A DNA stretch of 64,000 nt from Acetobacter sacchari (GTDB lineage: Bacteria > Pseudomonadota > Alphaproteobacteria > Acetobacterales > Acetobacteraceae). Within the stretch, counting starts at the first letter, position 1. Every line of letters starts with the position of its first letter. Positions 59,505 through 64,000 of the stretch are shown one piece after another. Made by a program: the position numbers and the translations under genes. The notes below the pieces were generated by a model. The model did no database searches and was not told the DNA's origin. It saw only the letters and a list, made by a program, of their open reading frames with translations. The stretch spans positions 1 to 64,000 of the forward strand of contig NZ_JAFVMF010000017.1 of assembly GCF_017377715.1 (NCBI RefSeq), read 5' to 3'.

Positions 59505-60469
59505 GACAGGTCTCCGGCAGGTGTGAGGATGTAGTCGCCCTCCGGGGCCAGCCCCTGGACGGTGGCGAGTTCGACCAGGCGCCGCGCGCTGCCACGCCCG
59601 GACAGGACGGCGATCACGTCGATTGTCTCGGCGATCAGGGCACGCGGGACGGTAACGACGGCTTCCTGGATCAACTGCTCCAACCGGCGCAGGGCGCCGA
59701 TCGCGGACCCCGCGTGCAGGGTGCCGACACCGCCGGGATGGCCGGTGCCCCAGGCCTTGAGCAGGTCGAGCGCCTCCGCGCCGCGCACCTCGCCGATGGG
59801 AATCCGGTCGGGGCGCAGGCGCAGCGAAGAGCGCACCAGGTCGGAGAGCGAGGCCGCGCCGTCCTTCGTGCGCAGGGCGACCAGATTGGGCGCCGTGCAT
59901 TGCAGTTCGCGCGTGTCCTCGATCAGCACCACCCGATCGCCGGTCTGCGCGATCTCGGCCAGCAAGGCGTTGACCAGCGTGGTCTTGCCGGTGGACGTGC
60001 CGCCGGCAACCAGAATGTTCTGCCGCTCCGCGACGGCGCGGCGCAGAAATTCGGCCTGCGCCGCGGCCATGATCCCGGCGGCCACATAGTCGTCGAGCGA
60101 GAACACCGCGACGGCTGGGCGCCGGATGGCAAAGCAGGGTGCGGCCACCACCGGAGGCACCAACCCTTCGAACCGCTCACCGCTTCCGGGAAGTTCGGCG
60201 GAGACGCGCGGGCTGGCGGGATGCACCTCGACCCCGACATGATGGGCCACCAGGCGGACGATCCGCTCGGCGTCGGCCGGCCCGATCCAGGTGCCGGTGT
60301 CCTCCATGCCGCCAGCCAGCCGGTCGATCCACAGCCGGCCATCGGGATTGAGCATCACCTCGACGATCGATGGATCATCGAGATGCCCGGCAATGGCCGG
60401 GCCGAGGGCGGTGCGCAGCATGCGCGTGCCTCGGGCAACGGCTTCGGAGCGGAATGGAGCGACGGTCAT
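59501..60469 (-). CDS. trbB: TrbB (VirB11-like) conjugation ATPase
   Basis: The 322-residue hexameric ATPase has Walker [21 protein letters not shown], the Asp box [32 protein letters not shown] (Walker B-type) and [20 protein letters not shown] (His box). It energises pilus biogenesis. It is the first gene of the operon; the ATG at 60469 is used because the upstream residues are not conserved. CopG normally sits directly upstream of trbB, but here it is 51 kb away. Confidence 0.94.
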   Translation of the reverse strand: MTVAPFRSEAVARGTRMLRTALGPAIAGHLDDPSIVEVMLNPDGRLWIDRLAGGMEDTGTWIGPADAERIVRLVAHHVGVEVHPASPRVSAELPGSGERFEGLVPPVVAAPCFAIRRPAVAVFSLDDYVAAGIMAAAQAEFLRRAVAERQNILVAGGTSTGKTTLVNALLAEIAQTGDRVVLIEDTRELQCTAPNLVALRTKDGAASLSDLVRSSLRLRPDRIPIGEVRGAEALDLLKAWGTGHPGGVGTLHAGSAIGALRRLEQLIQEAVVTVPRALIAETIDVIAVLSGRGSARRLVELATVQGLAPEGDYILTPAGDLS

Positions 60470-60680
60470 CGAAACCCCGTGATTGGCCTCGCGAGGGAGG
60501 CAATGGATCAACGGGGTCGATTAGAAAGAGGCATGAACACGGAAGCGCAACAAGTCTCTTTGGTCGTAGGGCGCCGGGATAGAAGAACTTGCATAGGAGT
60601 AGAGTGCGTTTGGCCGGTGACGGGGCGAAAGGGCGCTGCTACCGTCCTCGGATTCGACCACGACACGGACCTGCGCCCGC

Positions 60681-60950
60681 ATGAGCAAAGCCTTCATTGC
60701 CGCCGTTCTTCAGGATTCCCTCGACTGCACGGGCGTTGCCGCCACCAAGGCCGCCGATGACCTGGTCGGAGCTATTGTCGCCGAACTGAAGCAGGAGGGC
60801 GGGTTCACGCTGCCGTCCTTCGGAACCTTCACCGTCCACAAGACCAAGGCCCGCAAGGCGCTCAATCCCCGCACCGGCGAACCGGTGAAGGTCAAGGCGG
60901 GCAAGACCGTGCGCTTCAAGGCAAGCCCAGTGCTGAAGAAGGCAGTCTGA
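60681..60950 (+). CDS. HU-type DNA-binding protein
   Basis: The 89-residue protein fits the HU/IHF family: MSKAFIAAVLQDSLDCTGVA start, LPSFGTFTVHKTKARKALNP with the beta-arm proline region RNPRTGE in the form LNPRTGEPVKVKAGKTVRFK, and a lysine-rich end. It bends and compacts DNA. It stands at the head of the plus-strand group that continues into the SIR2-HerA pair, divergent from trbB by 211 bp. Confidence 0.92.
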   Translation: MSKAFIAAVLQDSLDCTGVAATKAADDLVGAIVAELKQEGGFTLPSFGTFTVHKTKARKALNPRTGEPVKVKAGKTVRFKASPVLKKAV

Positions 60951-61307
60951 TTGGACACGTCATCCAGTGACCGTCAGATGGTAATTTTCGGAGATAAAAG
61001 ATTAGGAGACAGGCGGCTTCCGCCCTCTCTGCAGACACTTATCGGTCTAAGATCTGTTTTCCCAAAGCGGACATTCATCGTAAGCGCTGGTTTTCATCTC
61101 GCGACAAAAGAATGGTACGGTCGGTTTCTTCTAGCGGACGCGCTCTATCGGGCCGTGCGCAGCGAGATCGCATCTTTTGCGGTGATCGTGGACGCCAAGG
61201 GCGAAGGCGCGAAGCGCTTCTATGAGCGAGAGAGTTTTTTACCGTTTCCAGATCAACCGATGAAGCTTTTCCGGCCTATGGCGGATATTGAAGTATTGTT
61301 CAACTAA
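60951..61307 (+). pseudogene. GNAT acetyltransferase, N-terminally truncated
   Basis: The frame (TTG start directly after the HU stop) retains only the end of a TacT-like GNAT domain: WYGRFLLADALYRAVRSEIA, then FAVIVDAKGEGAKRFYERES and FLPFPDQPMKLFRPM. The acetyl-CoA loop RxxGxG is changed to KEWYGRF, and about 70 N-terminal residues, including the first beta strands, are not present. It overlaps the start region of the SIR2 gene. It could be a remnant toxin or a divergent short gene. Confidence 0.6.
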
Positions 61308-61317
61308 GGGGGGGCCC

Positions 61318-62646
61318 GTGGCGGATTCCGACGGAGAAGAGCCTGAGAAATTGACATTCAAATTTCTGCGGGGTGTCGAGGCTGATGCCGGCGATCTTGA
61401 ATGGCCGGCCGGTGCCGATGTCGTCAGGAAAGCGCTATCGGAATCTCTGAATGCAAAGAACGTAGCGTTCCTGCTCGGGGCAGGATGTTCGTCGTATTAC
61501 GTCAAGGAAACTGACGACTTGCTCGGCGATGACTGGCGGGAGGTTGGCATCCCGACCATGGCGCCTCTTGCCAAGGAGTTCACGAAAGCGCGGGCTTCCG
61601 ACGAGGCGAGGTTCCCGACCGCAGTCGAACGGAAAGTCCTTTCTGACGAGTTGGGGATAGATATCGGCGGGAACGAGTATGCCCGCAACCTTGAACGGTT
61701 GATGGAGCTGCTGTTCAGCCTTCGGTTCTCGCTTTCTCGAAGCACGCTTGCGAAGGCGGAAGGTAATCTGAAGGTCGTCAATTCGATCATTAAGAAGGTG
61801 CAGGCTTTCCTCTGGGACAAATGCACGAACGGAGCGTTTGCCAATGGCGACAGCACCGTCGGGATGCTCTACGAAACATTCTACAGAAAGCTGGTCCTGC
61901 GTGATCGCTCGCTGCCGCGTCCGTGGATTTTCACCACCAACTACGACCTTTTCAACGAGACGGCGATGGACCGGCTTGGCCTGCCCTATGCCAATGGCTT
62001 CTCCGGTGTGGTTGAACGCCGCTTCAATCCGGCGACCTTCCGTTACGCACTCGCCGAGCAGCTTGATCTGACCAACAGGAAATGGTCGGCTGTCGATGGC
62101 TTTGTCTATCTCGGCAAGATTCATGGGTCGATTAGCTGGACCGAAGACGATCACGGCCTGTTCCCGATCCGCGAAACGGCTGTCTCGAAAAAGCAGGAAC
62201 CGGGAAAGGTGATGATCTATCCCACCCCTGCGAAGCAAAATTCCAGCCTCGGATCTCCCTATGCGGACCTGTTCCGCGAGTTCCAGTCGCGGATCGTGAG
62301 GGAGCAAAGTGTTCTCTTCACCATGGGATATGCCTTCGGCGACGAACACATCAACAATATCATCTATCAGGCCCTCACCATACCGACGTTTCGGCTGGTA
62401 ATCTTTGTCGATCCGATGCTGGAGGGAGAAGTGGCCAAACTCCGCGCCCTGAACGATCCCCGCATCTGGATCATCGGTGGCAGCGGTCCGGAAGCCGATC
62501 GCAAGGCGCATTATTTCGATACGATCATTGAAGAGTTTATGCCCCAGCGGCCGAGCGAGCGCATCGACGATGCAATCCGAAAGGTGCTGGAGGTGATGTC
62601 CCCGAAGAAGGCTGAGGCTCCGTCCATCGCTGGAGACAGCGAATGA
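61318..62646 (+). CDS. SIR2-domain NADase of a SIR2-HerA defence pair
   Basis: The 442-residue protein has a SIR2-like fold: NVAFLLGAGCSSYYVKETDD (the GAGxS NAD-binding loop), PWIFTTNYDLFNETAMDRLG (TTNYD catalytic Asn/Asp), FVYLGKIHGSISW (KxHG catalytic histidine) and VLFTMGYAFGDEHINNIIYQ. In anti-phage systems such domains destroy NAD+ once the partner senses phage. The start is a GTG at 61318 after AAGGGGGG; a start at 61288 overlaps the GNAT gene. The stop overlaps herA (ATGA). Confidence 0.9.
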   Translation: MADSDGEEPEKLTFKFLRGVEADAGDLEWPAGADVVRKALSESLNAKNVAFLLGAGCSSYYVKETDDLLGDDWREVGIPTMAPLAKEFTKARASDEARFPTAVERKVLSDELGIDIGGNEYARNLERLMELLFSLRFSLSRSTLAKAEGNLKVVNSIIKKVQAFLWDKCTNGAFANGDSTVGMLYETFYRKLVLRDRSLPRPWIFTTNYDLFNETAMDRLGLPYANGFSGVVERRFNPATFRYALAEQLDLTNRKWSAVDGFVYLGKIHGSISWTEDDHGLFPIRETAVSKKQEPGKVMIYPTPAKQNSSLGSPYADLFREFQSRIVREQSVLFTMGYAFGDEHINNIIYQALTIPTFRLVIFVDPMLEGEVAKLRALNDPRIWIIGGSGPEADRKAHYFDTIIEEFMPQRPSERIDDAIRKVLEVMSPKKAEAPSIAGDSE

Positions 62647-64000
62647 GCCGCGACGACCGCAAACGCGCCATCGGCAAGGTGGTCTCCGTCGCGGCTGATC
62701 GCTTCGTCGTAGAGATGCACGCTGGCACAGACAATTTCACCGTCGTCGGGTTCGATGACGTCCATTATGTCGCCCGTCTCGGCTCGTTCCTGATGATTCC
62801 GGTTCAGACGGAATATGTCGTGGTGGAGGTTGTCGGCCTGAGAGAGCGGGACATCGCCAGCGTTGGACGTGGCGAGAGCGAGCTGGACAAGGCCGCGTCT
62901 GCGAAGTATCTCGACGTCGTGCCGGTCGGGATGCTGCCACAGGACCGGAGCGCAAAGTTTCGCTTCGGAGTCTCCGTCTTTCCGTCGCTCTATGCGGATG
63001 CTCTCTATGCTCTCGATGCAGAGCTTGATCGCGTTTTCGAGACCGATAAGCCGAGCGAACCCGCTTCAGGCCTCAATGGTGCCCTGCCAGTGCCCGAAGA
63101 TGCGACGCGCTTTCGCGCCATGTCGATCGGCCGCTCTGTGGTATTCGAGGGCTATGACGTCAAAGTCCGGATCAATGACTTTTTCGGCGGCCATACCGCT
63201 GTCCTTGGCAATACCGGGAGCGGGAAGTCCTGCACCGTCGCGTCGGTGCTCCAGTCGTTGTTCGACAAGGCGGACGAGTTCCATGCTCGAGGTGCGACGT
63301 TCGTGGTCTTCGATGTAAATGGCGAATACGCCAATGCGTTGATGCCGCTCGCCAAAGAGAACGGCATTGGCGTCGCCCATGTTGTGCTGGACGGAACTGC
63401 GAATGACCACAAATTCCGCCTCCCGCACTGGTTCCTGGAACAATCGGAATGGGAGTTGCTTCTGCAAGCCAGCGAGCGAACACAAATTCCGGTCCTTCGT
63501 ACAGCTTTGGGACTGACAGGGCTGTTTCGGGAAAACACTCCAGAAGCGCTGGCAATCAAGGAGCACTTTATCGCTACCTGTGTCATTGAATGCTTCAGAG
63601 GTGCCGATGGGGATTCGCCAGTCGCGAAGTTTCAACGTGTCGTATCGTTGTTCCAGAAGTACCCAACGAAAGACCTGAACATAAATCTTCTTCAGAAATA
63701 CGGAGCAAACTACCAGTACGGAAATTTCAGAGATGGGAACCTGGCTCCATTTCTGGATGAGGTTCGCAAAAAACTTCGAAAGGATGTTGATCTGCCGTCC
63801 TACAAACAGGCGCCGTTCACGTTCGATGATCTTGAGGAATGCTTGGATTTTGCAATTCTCTATGAAGAGGCGCATGGCAACAGGCAAATCCGTGATTACT
63901 GCTCACAGATGTTTACCCGGTTCAAGTCGCTTCGCGATAGATCCGAATATGCGTTCATGCGTTATGACATAAAGCCGGGCGAAGCGACCCCGACTATGGA
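62643..64000 (+). CDS. herA: HerA-type ATPase (DUF87), partner of SIR2, runs off window
   Basis: The frame starts with ATG overlapping the SIR2 stop and is open to the window end, giving 452 residues. The HAS barrel is followed by Walker A TAVLGNTGSGKSCTVASVLQ near residue 196 and ATFVVFDVNGEYANALMPLA, the HerA/FtsK Walker B-like region. LSYTLH-type elements are absent. SIR2-HerA is an established NAD-depleting anti-phage system in which HerA forms hexamers with SIR2. The C-terminus lies outside the window. Confidence 0.92.
   Translation, partial: MSRDDRKRAIGKVVSVAADRFVVEMHAGTDNFTVVGFDDVHYVARLGSFLMIPVQTEYVVVEVVGLRERDIASVGRGESELDKAASAKYLDVVPVGMLPQDRSAKFRFGVSVFPSLYADALYALDAELDRVFETDKPSEPASGLNGALPVPEDATRFRAMSIGRSVVFEGYDVKVRINDFFGGHTAVLGNTGSGKSCTVASVLQSLFDKADEFHARGATFVVFDVNGEYANALMPLAKENGIGVAHVVLDGTANDHKFRLPHWFLEQSEWELLLQASERTQIPVLRTALGLTGLFRENTPEALAIKEHFIATCVIECFRGADGDSPVAKFQRVVSLFQKYPTKDLNINLLQKYGANYQYGNFRDGNLAPFLDEVRKKLRKDVDLPSYKQAPFTFDDLEECLDFAILYEEAHGNRQIRDYCSQMFTRFKSLRDRSEYAFMRYDIKPGEATPTM

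Noticed and set aside
1..64000. CRISPR arrays, rRNA or tRNA genes, integrase and att sites
   Set aside because: Looked for and not seen. No regularly spaced short repeats, no cloverleaf or TTCRANYC box noted, and no tyrosine or serine recombinase frame.

Overview
The window is high-GC alphaproteobacterial DNA. Gene order and families (DUF2285/DUF2840/DUF736/DUF3363 transfer genes, a Trb-type secretion operon, GlxA and LysR regulators, many glutathione S-transferases) fit an acetic acid bacterium or a close relative. That taxonomic placement is inference. No rRNA, tRNA or CRISPR array was seen, and no integrase, RepA/ParA or VirD4/TraG gene is present.

Left edge (1-9.6 kb): a broken reverse transcriptase, a gene-poor stretch with a 108-bp direct repeat, an orphan DNA methyltransferase, and a TetR/O-methyltransferase pair. 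These are followed by the plus-strand transfer-DNA module of a Tn4371-like integrative conjugative element: DUF6499, DUF2285, HTH, DUF2840, TraF peptidase, DUF736, lytic transglycosylase, DUF3363 relaxase and a CopG-like protein. The module stops at a scar of two truncated regulators (LysR, HxlR). Right edge (51.1-60.5 kb): the matching mating-pair operon trbB-C-D-E-J-K-L-F-G-I-DUF2274 lies on the minus strand, followed by an HU gene, a GNAT remnant and a SIR2-HerA anti-phage pair that runs off the window. The two halves of the transfer machinery, normally adjacent and co-oriented, are about 42 kb apart and opposed.

Between them is an accessory stress cargo. 10-13.6 kb: an AT-rich orphan membrane protein, an intergenic palindromic repeat, an Xre/MbcA-RES toxin-antitoxin pair and a DUF4238 gene. 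13.7-19.7 kb: two GSTs with a divergent GlxA regulator, an ArsB/MFS pair and a VOC protein. 20.2-26.8 kb: a LysR gene divergent from a seven-gene electrophile/peroxide operon (GST, ene-reductase, peroxiredoxin-like, carboxymuconolactone decarboxylase, SDR, GST, YghU). 26.9-31.2 kb: a compact methionine-sulfoxide repair module (nrsF, sigF, msrA, msrB, cytochrome b, MsrP-like protein, methionine-rich MXKDX peptide). It resembles the reactive-chlorine response described in Azospira, and three copies of a candidate ECF promoter, TGTAACC-N16-CGAA, head its transcription units. 31.4-41 kb: nitroreductase, a decayed FAH gene, a pirin and an Emr/NodT-type tripartite pump with a LysR regulator, then a GntR regulator and a GST pair. 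41-49 kb: quinone reductase, ketopantoate-reductase-like protein and two MFS exporters, each with a neighbouring regulator.

An IS630-family element (49320-50361) interrupts a LysR pseudogene at a TA dinucleotide, and removing it restores the reading frame exactly. Several overlapping start/stop pairs (ATGA, GTGA) indicate translational coupling. Two very small membrane-peptide genes, beside the emr and arsB genes, are proposed.
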